A stretch of 64,000 nucleotides of DNA from Castor canadensis (GCF_047511655.1 NC_133400.1:4129001-4193000); one strand, 5' to 3'; positions 1 through 12,500 are shown, counted from the first letter of the stretch. Numbers and translations: made by a program. Notes: generated by a model from the letters alone, not told the origin.

Positions 1-1433
1 GCTCTGGTCTCAGTGCTGGGAGCCTGACAAAGGGGCAATGTCTCCCTTAGGAAGGGCAGTGGCATCTACTGGGCTTTTCTGCGGCTTGTGTGCAAACAGT
101 GAGCGGGCACTTTTTCCTGGCTCCCAAATGATTGGCTTGTGTCCTCCATAGCCCGAGAAGTGTGGGTGGCAGACCTGTAACTAGGTACTACTTCCCTGCC
201 TCAGGCCTGAGCACTGAGCTAGGGCGTGCGACTCTGACTGGGGAACCTGGACCACTGGGACAGGTTTGGTGGCAGCTTATGAACCAGTATGTGGGGCTCC
301 AGCTGGAGTGATGGTGCTCCTGCTAGGTGCTCACTTTGGCTTTGTGATCAGCCACGGGAGGGAGAGGAAGAGGTAGAGGCCAATGTTACGTGGACACAGG
401 CCCATCTGGCTGGGTGTGGAGGGCGGGCACCCCCCAGTGGATGCTCGGTTCAGGTAAGAGCTGTGTCTGCCATCTGTCTCTTCTTTCTGCTTTTTGATAA
501 GAATCTTCTGGTCCTGTGCTTGTCCAGCTAGAGAGGACAAGCGTGCTGCCCACGCTGTTGCCATGGGAAGTGGGAGGGGAGGGCCCTCTCCCCTCCACCA
601 GGACACCAGAAACCTCCCAGAATGGGCAAGGCCTTCAGCCTTGGAAGCAGCACCCACAGGTCCCCAGGAACTGCCTGTCCTTGACTGGAGGAGAAGTGGC
701 CCCAGGGGAATACAGACATATGCATGGGTCTCTTCCTGCCCCAAGTCAGAACCAGACTGTGCCAAGTGCTCCAGGCCCACTGGGGAGCAGTGTCAGGAGA
801 AAGATGTCAGTGAGGTGAGGTAAAGCTGGCCTAGAGCCTGCAGTGGGACCACATGACAAAAAGAGAAGGGTTCAAGTTTTCCCTCTCCAGTTCTCTGCCT
901 TTCTCTCTCTTGACAGCTGATTGTGCAGTCACGTGCTATGAGCTCAGTTCCTTGGCTGCCTAAGGGTGAGAGTCCCTGGCTGGTGGGGGTGGGGATGCTG
1001 GCATGGACAGGCTTTCCAGGGTTGCTTGTGGTCACTTGTCTCTAACTTTAATGGTCTGGGCCCTGAGTGTCTGTTTTTCAGCTTGTTCTCTCACTGTGTT
1101 CCATCATACCTTGGGAGGTGCCTGTTTCAGTAGGTCAGAACAGGCACTTAGCAGCGAATCTTTCCAGAGAAAAATGTCGCCCTCACTATGCTTCCTCTCC
1201 ACCTTGGGCTGGTGTTTTTTTTTTTTCCCCCCTATATTTTTTGGGGCAGGTTCTTTATACTCCAGGCTTCTCTCTAACTATTGATCTTCCTGCCTCAGCT
1301 TCCTGAGAGCTGGGATTACAGGTGCGCCCCTCCCTACCCGCTCTGGGCTTGTTCTCAGGCAAGGCCAGGCCTGTGGCACGCGACATTCCCTGCATCAAGT
1401 CGCTGCTCAGCTCTGTCTCGGCTTCCTCCGCAG
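1..1433 (+). other. MEAK7: MEAK7 intron (partial)
   Basis: No exon-like open frame with recognisable TLDc content and splice sites is visible here. The segment contains one B1-like SINE on the minus strand at 1214-1340. The exon before the one at 1434 must lie outside the window. Confidence 0.6.
1214..1340 (-). repeat. B1/7SL-like SINE
   Basis: On the plus strand it starts with a T-run and ends in a GCTGGGATTACAGGTGCGCC-type block, the reverse complement of a 7SL-derived SINE head. It lies in the last-but-one visible MEAK7 intron. Confidence 0.7.
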
Positions 1434-1613
1434 GGCATGGGTGGGCAGCACGGTTACTTCGGGCTTTGGGTAGATGCTGATTTCGGGAAAGGACACAGCA
1501 AGGCCAAGCCCAGGTGCACCACGTACAACAGCCCGCAGTTGTCTGCCAAGGAGGACTTCCGGTTTGACAAGATAGAGGTGTGGGGAGTTGGAGACCCCCC
1601 AGAGACACAGCTG
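1434..1613 (+). CDS. MEAK7: MEAK7 (TLDC1) penultimate coding exon, TLDc domain
   Basis: The exon encodes 60 residues beginning GMGGQHGYFGLWVDADFGKG, which I recognise as the C-terminal part of the TLDc domain of MEAK7, a lysosome-associated protein reported to promote an alternative mTOR signalling route. It is bounded by a polypyrimidine-CAG acceptor (AG at 1432-1433) and a GTGAGT donor at 1614. Both ends are phase 0, so it splices directly to the exon at 2112. Upstream exons carrying the rest of the protein are not in the window. Confidence is high because the sequence, phase and neighbour gene all agree. Confidence 0.93.
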
Positions 1614-2111
1614 GTGAGTGCCATGCTGTCCTATACCCCACACGAGGGACCTGGCACCATCTCTTGGCTTCACCTGACAGTTTGTCCACATGTCTGTCTG
1701 GCAGCTGCTGCTGCCTCTGAGGGTACTGGTAGATGCTCAGCACAGTTGGGTGGTTTAGTAGAGCCATCCTGGGAAGCAGGGACCTGCCTGAGGTGTGCAC
1801 CTGGGTGGGCTGGGAGACCCTGCACCCTCCCTTCCCCTCTGTGAGACCAGAAAGTCTGGGTTCCTGTGCTTCCCTAGTCTGCCGTTCAGTAAGTCATATT
1901 GGGCCCTCTGCACCGCTCACACTTTGTGAACCCCCTGGATTGCTTCCCAGCATGGGAGTGACTTGGGATGGGCTCCTCGTGGAGCCGTGGAGTGTTGGTT
2001 CCACTCAGGCTGGAACACTAGCAGGACGTCGCTGCTTGGTCCTGGTTACTGGGGGCTGCTCACCTTTCTGTGCACACATGAACACACACCCCTCTTTCCC
2101 TTCTTCCGAAG
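1614..2111 (+). other. MEAK7: MEAK7 final intron
   Basis: A 498-bp phase-0 intron with a GTGAGT donor and an AAG acceptor preceded by a pyrimidine tract (TTTCCCTTCTTCC). I see no repeat or RNA gene inside. Confidence 0.85.
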
Positions 2112-2237
2112 GCCAAGGGCAAGAAGAGCATCCTGGATGTGGATCCTGAGACCCAGATCCTGCTGGAGGCCAGTGGGCGGGTCCGCCACAGTGAAGGGCT
2201 CCGGGAAGTCCCAGACTATGACAACCCCAAGGAATGA
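2112..2237 (+). CDS. MEAK7: MEAK7 (TLDC1) last coding exon with stop codon
   Basis: After the acceptor (AG at 2110-2111) the frame encodes 41 residues, starting AKGKKSILDVDPETQILLEA and ending REVPDYDNPKE, then TGA at 2235-2237. This matches the family's C-terminal tail with the conserved HSEGLREVPD stretch. The final residues after the shared VPD differ in length from the human protein as I remember it. The 3' UTR follows on the same strand, and the next gene, ATP2C2, ends towards it on the other strand. Confidence 0.93.
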   Translation, partial: AKGKKSILDVDPETQILLEASGRVRHSEGLREVPDYDNPKE

Positions 2238-2379
2238 GGAGGATCTCCTGAGTGGCGGGGCTTCCTGAGCTGGGACATGGGCTCCCCTGGATCTGTTCTG
2301 GGTGTGCTTCATCAGAACACAGCCATGCCAAGAAAAACCTCACGTGCCATATACTGATGGGGGGGCTGCCTCCCAGGAA

Positions 2380-2461
2380 TTTTTTTTTTTTTTTGTCTTT
2401 GAACTCAGGGCCTCACACTTGCTAGGCAGGTGCTCTACCACTTGAGCCATTCTGCCAGCCC
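2380..2461 (-). repeat. tRNA-derived SINE half in MEAK7 3' UTR
   Basis: A T-run followed by the complement of the tRNA-like unit (TTTGAACTCAGGGCC, then CTACCACTTGAGCC), the same unit found many times in this window. It lies 143 bp after the stop codon and so is probably transcribed as part of the MEAK7 3' UTR. Confidence 0.75.
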
Positions 2462-4954
2462 TCTCCCAGAAGTCTTAAGTGTCAGATTACCAATCAGTCT
2501 TACGCTTTGCTCATTTGTGTCAATGAGCAGAAAATGTGGAGCTCTGCTGGAGTTGGCGCTTGCTGGAGACATGACTTCTTGCCATGTGTGGGTCCCACCC
2601 ACTCCAGGCCCTTTGGGCACCCTGGAGTGCCTTGGTGGTCCAGCATGACTGTGAAGGAGAGTGGTCTGGATGAGACTGTCAGTGCTTTCAGGGACAGCAT
2701 AGGATTTCTGTGCTGATTTGTAAAAATGCGAATGGTTCAATGTTGGAAGTAGATGAAAACTTCGATAACACCGTTGTCCTGGCGTGGTCCTCAGCAGGTG
2801 TTTGCAATCAGGGTTTCACAGATAGCTTTCTTGGCTCTTTTGATGTGAATCTGAGTGGTGATGATAAGAAAATGGTGAAACCTGGATCTATCCACTGACA
2901 GCTGAGTCACAGCTCTGTCATGTGTGGGGGCATTTGAGGATCCACGTCTGGGAGCCGGATGCATACAGCTCATCCCATACGTCAGTGGTGAGTGATATCA
3001 GTATGGGGCAGGGGTCTAGACCTCTGGGCACTAGACTCTAGACTGTGTCAGAGCCATCAGTATTGTCCCTTCTCCAGGAGGACATCCCCAAAGGGATGGT
3101 GGATAACTGGACAGAGCAGACTTACCTTAAGCCAACTCCAGTGATCCTGAAATGCTGACAGCCTCTGAGCACGGCTGTCTTCTCCCCTCTGACACAGGCC
3201 TGAATAACTCTACAATGCACTGTGAGTCGTGCCACCAGGAACCCCCAGGCTTGGGAGCTGTGCCTCAAAGACCTGTACCTCGTCCCTTTATTTTCTGCTG
3301 GAAACGTTGACCTTTTGCAGATCTGACCAAAATGCAACTTTTTCTTCTCTAGTTTGCCTTTATTAAAAGCCATAGTGAGTTGAGCAGCTTGCATTTTGCA
3401 GGTTCTGCACTTTTCTACCAGGAGGCTCATCGAATCTTCCACTTAGCAATCCTGACTGAGACAGAAGGCCTTGTCAACCAGCCTTCAAAAGCAAAGTGCA
3501 CCCTGTGTCGAGGGCAGGCGCTTGACACAGAGAAGGACTCAGTCATCATCAGTTTTCCTTACAAGAAGCCAGTCCTCTGGCTCGTTGGATGTATTATGTG
3601 ATCTTTCTGATATGTCAGCAGGCATAAATCCAAAGAGGTCCCCGGCAGTAAGTTTGGAAGGATTTTTATAAAACTGTGGTTAAATACCTCACTAGAGACA
3701 GGTGTACAGAGTCTGCACCTTGGTGTCACTGTCACTGCGCTTTGTGGCTATTGAGGAAGGTCATGCTACCCAGACCCCACGTGCCTTTTGACATCAGGCC
3801 TGTCCTTGGGACAGCCCAGGTCACAGGCTGGAGGGACGGGGCTACCTGTTCCCAAGGCAGCATTCTTATTCCAAGATGGGAGGGCACCAAGCCAGGCACG
3901 GTCACCTGGGGCTCGGGCCTCTTGCAGTGGGCAGGTGGCGGTCATGGCATTCTCCTGGTGTGAGGTTCAGCCTCTCCACACATACACCTTTTGTCACAAA
4001 CTTTACACAAAGCTGTCTGTGTGTCAGCCAGGGCCCTTGTTGCTGAGGAACTTTTGGGGTCTTTGTGAGAGCGGGCAACAGTCCAGGTTGTAAGGACCAC
4101 AGGCCTCCCTACAGGTGAGGCTGACCAGGCCCAGGGCGTGCTGGTGGGAGGTAGATGGACCGTCCACGTCCACTCATGGCGATTCTTATCTTCCCTCTGT
4201 CTTTATTAAAAGGTGTCACATGTACATGACAAAAAGATGGAGACGTGAAACGGTGTAAGGAAAGGCAGAGGCAGAACCCGAGTTGCAAAGCTACTAAGGG
4301 CTCCTCCCCGGGCAGCAGGTGGCACGTGCTGGTGGCACCTGTTCCACGTGCTGATATGCCCGCCACTCCTGTTTCTAGCGGAGGTGCTCCATGCCCGCCA
4401 CCTCCTCTTCCTCTGCTCTGTCCAGTCCCACAGCGCTTTCCGTGTGTGGCTTTGCCTCTGTGTCTGCGTGACTGTCTGCAAGTTGTTGGGTTAAAAGGCA
4501 CCTAATCTTTTTGTTATTTGGATGTTGACAAATTAACACGTTATCCTCGTAACTGACCGGAGTGCCTGTGTGCTACTTCTCCGTAACACTGTACTAAGAT
4601 CTGATTTTTGTTTGCCTGATAGACAAAGCCCACAGTTCTTCAGTTTCTCCTTCCAGCCGTGGTGAGCGGCTTCAGTCTTCAGCACCATCCGTCTGTGTCC
4701 TGTGCCGTTCTAGGGTGTGGGTCTTTTTCTTACTGACTTGCAAGAGTGCTTGCTTTTGAACAAATCAAAATAGCATTTGCTGTGATGGTTAATCTTTTTT
4801 GTTTGTTCAACTTTGTTTTCATTTATGGCATTTTTCTGTACACAAATTTTACATTATTGCAGCGTTTTTCTCTTAAGGCTTCTGGGATGTGCAGTTCCCA
4901 TTTTTACTTCTAAATCTTCAGCCTATTCAAAACGTATTTAAAAATATACCTCTA

Positions 4955-4960
4955 AATAAA
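4955..4960 (+). terminator. MEAK7: Candidate MEAK7 poly(A) signal AATAAA
   Basis: Canonical AATAAA followed within 20-50 bp by T-rich DNA (CTTTTTACT, TCTTTTTCCC). Another AATAAA lies at 5593-5598. The choice between them is a guess. Confidence 0.3.
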
Positions 4961-6206
4961 GTATGGTACCTTTTTACTAAGTGGCACGTCTTTTTCCCAC
5001 TGACTTCCTTATCCGCTCAATTTCTGTGTGCGCTTATGTCTCTGCCTCATGTTTTAGTCACTGGAGTTTTAGGTTTGAAAGATTAAAGTAAGGACTGTCT
5101 TGATTCTTGCTTTTCTCTAAGCTGTGGTGGCACTGTGACCATTTCTAGAAAGCTGGCCATTGTATTTCCCAGAAACTTCCTCCTATGTTAATCTGTTTTT
5201 CATTCTCTACTTGGCCAATACCAACGCCTCCATCTGAGGACGGGAACCCTGGACCTGCAGTAAGTTCTTGTCATCATTTCTGGAACCATAAGTGGATTTT
5301 TTTTTCCCCCCTAACCAATGGTTGTTTGACACAGGAAAGCTCTTGAACTCTGTGCAGTTTCATCCCAGTCCCCTTGCTGAATTCTGTCATCTGGCGATCA
5401 TGGTCAACTGTGACCATGCATCAGAATCACTACAGGGCTTCTCAAAACACAAGTGGTGGGGTCTGGCTCGCTGTCTGAGTGGGAGGGCTGGACGGTCTTA
5501 ATAAATTCCCAGGTGAGGCTGCTCTGTTCCCTGCTGCTGTCTTGTCAGTGGCTTCTCTTGGAGATGGCTGCCACTGCCACCACACACCTAGAAATAAAGA
5601 CAGCACCCACTCTCCCAGTCGCTGCTCCATTCATTTTTTCTTCTTGGTTAATTGCATCAGCAGATTCTTCGGAGCATTAAAGAAAGATAGTGGTTGGTCC
5701 TTCTCAGCCAGAGTTTCACGCTGTAACAGAAGTCTCTGTACTTGGGTTCTGAACGATCTGTCAGGAATACATGTTGACTTTTCTAGAAAGCCTTTTGTTT
5801 TTTGTTAAGCACCTGTGGTTTTCTTCCTTTAGTCACTAATATGGAAAATGAAATTAACAGCTTTGCAAATGGTTACCCATCTTGGTCCTTTGCTGTTCTA
5901 ATGTGTTTATTTGGGCAGCCCAAGGTAAGTTTGCTGGTAACAGTGTGTATAAGTGAGCTGGTGTTTTGAAATAGATTTTTGTTTTCTGGGGGAGGGGTGA
6001 TGTAGGGGTCTGAACCCAAAATGCTTAGGTCACTGGCATGGTGCTTTTTAGAAATACCTTAAACTATCATTTTATGACAAGGAAGTGCAGTTGCAGAGGT
6101 TGAGGATGAGTGAGATGGTCTCCCTGTGCACCGTCCCCTGGGGCTGCATTGCCTCAAGCCATAGCACAAATACAGCGACAGACAGGATTAATAAAAACCA
6201 TTGTGA
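4961..6206. other. Intergenic DNA between convergent genes
   Basis: AT-rich in part, with an extra + strand AATAAA at 5593-5598 and a - strand AATAAA at 5906-5911. No coding exon or clear interspersed repeat was recognised. Confidence 0.45.
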
Positions 6207-6212
6207 TTTAAT
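6207..6212 (-). terminator. ATP2C2: Candidate ATP2C2 poly(A) signal ATTAAA
   Basis: Reading the minus strand, ATTAAA occurs about 150 nt after the ATP2C2 stop. It is followed by T-rich and GT-rich sequence (GGTTTTTATT, then CTGTCTGTCGCTGTATTTGTG), as expected for a cleavage site. This gives a 3' UTR of roughly 170-180 nt. A more distal AATAAA lies at 5906-5911. Confidence 0.5.
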
Positions 6213-6363
6213 AAATAGCATGACTTTTGCGGAGAGTTCCTCCCTGGTGTCCCAGGGCAAAAGAGGGACATGGACAGACAGAGCCACCCTATCACAAAGT
6301 CTCCCTCAGAAGAGTGGGCATTGCAGAGGATGGGGTGGAACCCGCACCAAGACTTCAGCTCGT

Positions 6364-6506
6364 TCAGGGATGTGACAGGTGGGGCTGCTCTACGTCCTCG
6401 TGGTGTGTCTGGGGGTTCCTGGCTCGAGAGCAGTATTTTTCACACAGCTTGAGCAGCTCGGAGAAGATGAAGACAGAGGAGGCCAAGCCAGTTAAAAGCA
6501 ACAAAT
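6364..6506 (-). CDS. ATP2C2: ATP2C2 last coding exon: M10 and C-terminus
   Basis: Encodes M10 ([20 protein letters not shown]) and the cytosolic tail. The first Asp codon is split with the previous exon. The frame runs through the point where the human protein ends (…EDV) and adds eight residues, EQPHLSHP, before TGA at 6364-6366. The acceptor is the CAG just upstream on the minus strand (6507-6509). Confidence 0.95.
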
Positions 6507-9500
6507 CTGCCCGAGAGAGAAGAGGGCAGAACCCATGCCCACACTGCGGCAGAGCCCCTGCCTTGTCCTCCTGTCCCCTGCTCCTCTTCACCTAAAGCTG
6601 GGAGCTGAAGGCTGGGGCTCCTCTGGGATTGGCTTTGCCCTGCTGCCCAGGCAAGCTGGCTTCCTTCCCTGTGGTGGGATGTCCTTACAAAACTCATTCG
6701 AGGTCCCTTTTCGTCCCACACTCGCTCGTGGGCACTAGTTCTTAGCTCATTGGGGAGAGGTGGCTGTCCCAGTCTTGCCTGGGGTCTCAAGCATGACCTC
6801 AGGCCTGGCTGACCGTGTCCAGACCCTTATGAGCTCAGTCTTAGGGGACTGTCTCCCCTGCCCCACCTCTGCTGTGGCCCCACCTGGCCGGGGATCCAGG
6901 AGAACCCTGGGTACTGGGGAGTGTCTGAGCACTCAGTGACTATGGCTCTAAAGGCCCCAAGTCTTGTCTCAGGTAAGAGATGTCTGTGTCACACCAGCCC
7001 CAGCTGAGGACCCCCAAAGGCTGAGCCCATCTCGATGGCCTCAGCTGAAGCTCCTGACTCTATGCCCCACTCCACCTGAGGGGCTTCTTGCTGGGCCTTT
7101 CTGTTCTGCGTCCCCCATCATGTCCCCCTCCTATGATGTGTGACACAGAGCAGACACCCATGTTGGCTGTCCTTTGAGGACTCAGCATCATGCAAAGCTC
7201 TGGTTCTCAGTGGTCCTGAAGCTACACTGCCCTGGTCATAGATAACCTCTTTCTTCTGTCCCCACACTCACCAAGCACGCCCAGGTTCTCCGTCTGGAAG
7301 ACCCTCTGTAGCGGGGGCACGTAAATCACAGCCAGCTGTCCCAGGATGGACCCGAGCACCGAGTAGAGGAACATACGGTTCCGGAGAAAGCCCAGCTCAA
7401 AGATCAACTTGGTCTGCGGGGAGGAGGGGTGTGCTGGCTTGTGCACACTCCACGTCGGGTAGAAGCAGGGGCACCCCAGGACACCATGTAGTAAGGCAAT
7501 GTCTCTGCTCTGAGCCACCCCATGTCTGCCTGGACAGAGCAGCGGGCCCTGCTGGAGGCGTGTCTCCTGGCCAGGGGGTGAAAGGCTGGTCCTCAGCTCG
7601 GCCCTGCACCTCCCTCCCTGTGACTATCAGGGAAGCATGGGAAAGCAGAGGCCGGTGCTGGATGCCACAGGCAGCAAGTCCCAGGCTGCACAGGGAGCGG
7701 CCCAGGCCCTGCTCAGCTCACCTGAGAGCGGCAGCTCAGGGCATTGAAGAGATCAAAGAACACGAAGCAGGTGAACGTCATGGTGGTGGTGCGTGGAGTG
7801 CTGGCTCTGTCTTCAGGAATCTGAGACAAGTATGTAAGCCAGTGGCCATTCGTGAAGACCATGGAACTCCCTGCCCTGCCAAGCAGCCCACTTAGTGTAA
7901 CCCCCATAAGTCAAGCCATGTGGCCACTCCAAGGCCACACAGCCCTGCAGCAGGGAGGTAAGAGGCGATTCAGGAAAGGAAGGCCCTTGCCTCCTCTAGA
8001 AGGTGTCAGTGCCCCTCCATGAACCCACAGAGCAGAATATCATTTCCTACGGGTAGGAAAGCTGACCTCAAGGAAGACTGGGCAGCTCTGCTGGGGCCAG
8101 AGTGAAGGTTGGTGCCAAAGTGAGCCAGGCTCCTGTCTGGAAGTTTCTGGACAGTCCTTGTCTCAACCTCCCACCCTCTGATGGGATCCTCTCTGGCCTG
8201 AGCTCACAGCTGTACCCCTTGAAGTGTGGGCTGAGCACCCCATTTTAAGTCATGAAAGCCTGCCACAGCGGCCCTGTGTCCCCATGCACAAGGCTGCTTC
8301 TGGAGGCCAAGGAGGGAGGGGTGGGGAGCGAGCAAGGCGACGTGTATTTGGGGCCCAAGAGAGGCGAGTTTGAGGGAAAACAGACGGGGCTGGCCCCGTC
8401 CTACACAGGGGTTGTCCACAGTGGGATTCCTTTCTCAGCTGAAGAGAACATGGCCCCCATACCGATACCCCAAGCGGCTAAGCCAGGAGGGTCCTTCAGT
8501 AGCTGTCCGGTGACAGTGAAGACAGTGGGAGCGTTCGGGCTCTGTTCTGGGGACCTCATCACATCCTCGACAGCCTCTCTCCACCCCGTGCTCCACTTCC
8601 CTCTGGCAGCACCCTGTTCCTGTCCCCCAGAATGGGGGCCCATGGAGCACCTGTCCAGCAGCTGTGCTGTGAACACCAGCACAGCGCTTCTCACCTCCTT
8701 CCAGAAGATGAAGAGGGTCCCGCTGATGATGGTGACGGCGGACATGAGGACCCTCAGGATGAGGGCTCTGTTCAGGATGGTGTCCTGGACGCTGCGAGGC
8801 GGCTGCCCCAGGGCATCTCTGTCCACTGGCTCTACCCCCAAGCTGCCCAGAAAGAGACGCTTCTGACACACCTACTGGGGCTGCCAGCCACACTGGCATT
8901 TGTCATAGGCCTCAGGTGGTCCATGCAAGCCGCGCCATTCCCATCCTCGTGGCAGGAGTCCCAGCGTTAACGTCACCTCTCCCGTCCTCTCCCGGATCCT
9001 AGCCCCTTGGAGTGCACGGGGAAGAGGCAGCCCTCGCAGGCTTCTGCGGGATGGACTGGCCCCTCAGCCCCTCTGTGCCGTGTTGGTGACCAGCACAGCA
9101 GCGGTAAGGCACAAACAGCAAGTGCTGCTTCATCACGTCACGCGGGATCTCCCTGCCTTCCCATCCCTTCTGCCCCTCTGCCCCTCCCTTCCCGTGTTCA
9201 CTTGCACCAGTGAGTTCATGAGCACCTGTGACATGCAGGCACCACCCTAGGACCCAGAAAGCAACAGGGCACAAAACCTGGTCTCCCAGAAGCTGACCGT
9301 CTAATCAAGCAAGAAAATGGATATAATGTCCCTTTTAGGCAAAAACAGAGTGAGGGGATTGCGCGTGAGGTGGCTGCCATTCGAGCAAGCAGGGAGGACT
9401 CCTTGGAGGCGGTGAGCTGACGGAAGAACCAGAGTGCATTCTAGGCTGAGGGAGCAGCCGCTTCCTTCTCTGCACCCCAGTCCGTCCCTGTCCTCCCCCA

Positions 9501-12500
9501 AGGTATGACAACACTTCAGCTGTCTGGAGACTCCTTGTGGAAAGAGGCCCTTTCCCTTCCCTCCTCGCTGCGCTGGCCCCGCGCCGCTGGCCTCACCTCT
9601 GTGCTGGCGGGCCGTCCATGATGATGTTGACCCACAGGATCTGCATGGCGTTGAGGGGGATGGGCAGGCTGCACACGGTGGACAGTGCGACCAGGGCCAA
9701 GGCCGAGACGCTCCTGCGGGCACAGGCGGCGTCGGTCAAGGGCGCCCAGGGCCAGCGCCCAACGACCTCAGCTAGGGCGGCCTCCACTCACGTGCTCAGC
9801 TGGAAGCGGACAAAGTTCTTGATGTTGTGAAAAATCCCCTTGCCCTCCTCCACGGCGCTCCTGCAGGAGAGGGGGCGGTGGGCGGAGGGCTGGGCGGGGG
9901 GGGGGGACGACGGACGCCTCCATTAGACTATAAAGGAACTGGGGGCCGACTGCGTCGTTGGGAGTCACCAGCTCGAGACCCAGCAAAACCAATGAGACGG
10001 CAAAAGGGAGAGGTAGAAGGCAGGGGCAGAAAACTGCCCAAACCCCATTTTTATTAAACAATTTAATAAATTCTTAATAAATTTAGAGGAGTTGAAAGAA
10101 TAGAATTATAGATGTGTGGCATTTTCTGGCTGCATTTTTTTTTAAACTAAGGGGGAAGTGTCTTAACAAAAGGTAACTCCTGTAACGATGTCTTTGCAAG
10201 GTGTCCAATCACGCCCAACTTCGATACCTGCTTAGACTTTCAACCTCAGGTTTAAAATTTTTCCCCTTACCCCTAATTATTGTGATTTCTTATGAGTAAG
10301 GCCTTAAACTGGAACTAATTAAAGTGAGATCCAGACAGAAGGGAGCTTTGTAAAGAGGGGGAAAAATGGAAAAGAAGATGGGTCTTTGTAATCCCAGAGC
10401 TTGGCCATCACATCTTCGTTACTGAGTGGGGCGTTTCTGCTCCTCCTCTAACTTGTCCCACTTAAATCACCAGAGTGGGAGCCAGGTGCTGGTGGCTCGC
10501 ACCCTGTAACCCTAGCTACTCGGGAGGCTGAGATCAGGAGCATCTCTGCTCGAGGCCAGCCTGGGCAAATAGCTTGAGAGACCCATCTCTAAAAAAGCCA
10601 GAGCAAAATGACCTGGAAGTGTGGCTCAAAACAATAGAGTGCCTGCTTTGCAAGTGTAAAGCCCCGAGTTCAAACCCTAGTCCCACAAAAAACACCACGG
10701 TGTGAGCACTTCTCTCATTAAAACACTCTTCCACCAGTCTGGGTGAGGTGGCTCACATCTGTAATCCCAGCTATTCAGGAGTTAGGGGCATTGAGGCCAG
10801 CTCAACAAAACCTTGAGACCCTGTCTAGAAACAGCACAAAGCTAAAAGCAAAAAGGTCTGGAAACCTGGATTAAGTGCCAGAGTGCTTGCTTTAGCAAGT
10901 TCAAGGTCTCGAGTTCAAACACCAGTGCTACCAAAACACAAAAGAACCCATTTTTAGTGACAGGTAGCTCTCCTGTCTCTTGCCCTTGACCATGCAGGTG
11001 GCTCTGGGTTTTCCTTCCGCGACTGATGCGGTCTCTCCCAGAGCTGGCAGGAGTGGGGCCCCAGGTCGCTGCTCTGCCCGCCTCCTGGGGCTTGGGGTAG
11101 GGACACCTGCCACAGGGATGAGTCTCAGGGTATAGCTTTCCCAGGAAGCCCCCACCGCGTTCACCAGCGCAGCGTACATGATGGCTGAGAAGTCATCGTC
11201 CACCAGGATCATGGCGGCGGCCTCTTTGCTGACATCCGTCCCCATCTGCCCCATGGCTATCCCGATGTCAGCAGACTTCAGGGCGACTGCGTCATTCACG
11301 CCATCCCCGGTCATGGCCACAACTGCCCCCGACTCCTGCAAAGCCTTTGGGAGGAGTAGGCGATGGAGGTCCCAGCCTGAGGACGCTTCTGACCCTCCCC
11401 TCAGGGTCATGAGGTCATGGTGAACTCAGCCTTGTTCACCATGTGTGAGGCAGACTCGTCTGCAGGACGCCACAGCCAGCTGGCCCCTGCACACCTCTCA
11501 GCCTCAGTTTCCCCATCTACAAAGTGGGAGCCACCATCCCTGCCTCACAGGCCATGTGAGGCTCCAGCTGGGCCACCAGGTGTGGCAGTGCCAGCACTGT
11601 GACAAAAGACTCGTAAAGTTACCGTTAACAGCAGCAATCAACCAACCACGCGCCCAGCCCAGGTGCCACTGATAATTTCTTTGAGGAACAGCTTGTGTGG
11701 GGATTTACTCCGTAGCACCAAAAACACAAACAAAACCCAGCAGAGCAACCCTAAAAATAATGCAAGAGAATAAAATACAGCTGCCCACGAGCGCAGGGGT
11801 CGGTTCTCAGTGCACATGTGTGAGAAGCCAAGCATGTGCACAGGACTCATTCCTGACACTCGTCAGAAAACCGCACAGCTCTTTATTGAGCGCCTGCTGG
11901 TGCCGGGGGCTTGAATGAGCTCACGTCTCCTACGGTGTCCCCGTGTTACAGAGGAGGAAGCTAGGGCATGGGTCACGTAGATAAGGAAGGGGAGGAGAGC
12001 GGCTGGTGGGATGGTGTCTGTGTAATTTTCCTTTGTGATCCACAATTCCCACTCCCAGCTCCCGTGGATGTGGCCAATGGTCCCCAGTGGACCCCGTTCC
12101 CTGCTCTGTCTCCAAATAGGGTCCCCGGGGTTTTAGCTGGGGTGTGCCTATCTCACTGGAAGTAACATTTCCTAGGATCCCGTGTGGCTAAGCATGGCCT
12201 AGTGTGGGAGGTGTGCTGCTGCCTCTGGCCTAGAGAAGGAAGCCACAGCCAAGGACAGCTGAGCTACCTCTCCACCCTGGGTGGTCACCAGAGGGACCAC
12301 GTGCTAGAGCTCTGTGGCTGGCCCACCTGTGCCAGCCTACCCAGCATACCTTTATGATTTTGACCTTGTGCTTTGGGCTGGTCCTGTAGAACACGGACAC
12401 CTGGCTCAGGGAAGGGAAGTGAAGTGCAGTCAGTGGACGAGGAGCTCAAGGTGCCTCCCTCTTCCTGCCGAGCCCCGGGAGGACCCCTAGCCCCCATCCC

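Larger units (their letters stand above)
2238..4960 (+). other. MEAK7: MEAK7 3' UTR and downstream DNA, end uncertain
   Basis: This follows the MEAK7 stop codon. It contains a minus-strand SINE tail (2380-2461) and several possible poly(A) signals: ATTAAA at 3362-3367 and 4205-4210, and AATAAA at 4955-4960 followed by a T-rich stretch. No further coding exon is supported. Which signal is used cannot be decided from sequence alone. Confidence 0.4.
9861..11177 (-). other. ATP2C2: ATP2C2 intron with two SINEs
   Basis: A 1317-bp intron. It contains a G-run near 9896-9906 and two head-to-tail plus-strand dimeric SINEs (10481-10692 and 10738-10944). Confidence 0.85.

Noticed and set aside
2700..2900. 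Open frame at 2710-2898 as a small MEAK7-region gene
   Set aside because: It has no recognisable domain, no splice context and no codon bias that I can defend. It probably belongs to 3' UTR or intergenic DNA.
8252..8866. 204-codon + strand open frame
   Set aside because: It lies antisense across an ATP2C2 exon and intron, with no recognisable protein features. It is a shadow frame in G+C-rich DNA.
10481..10944. Possible tRNA genes (box A and box B-like motifs)
   Set aside because: The motifs belong to the tRNA-derived halves of SINEs with A-rich tails and no cloverleaf. The same holds for the other SINEs in the window.
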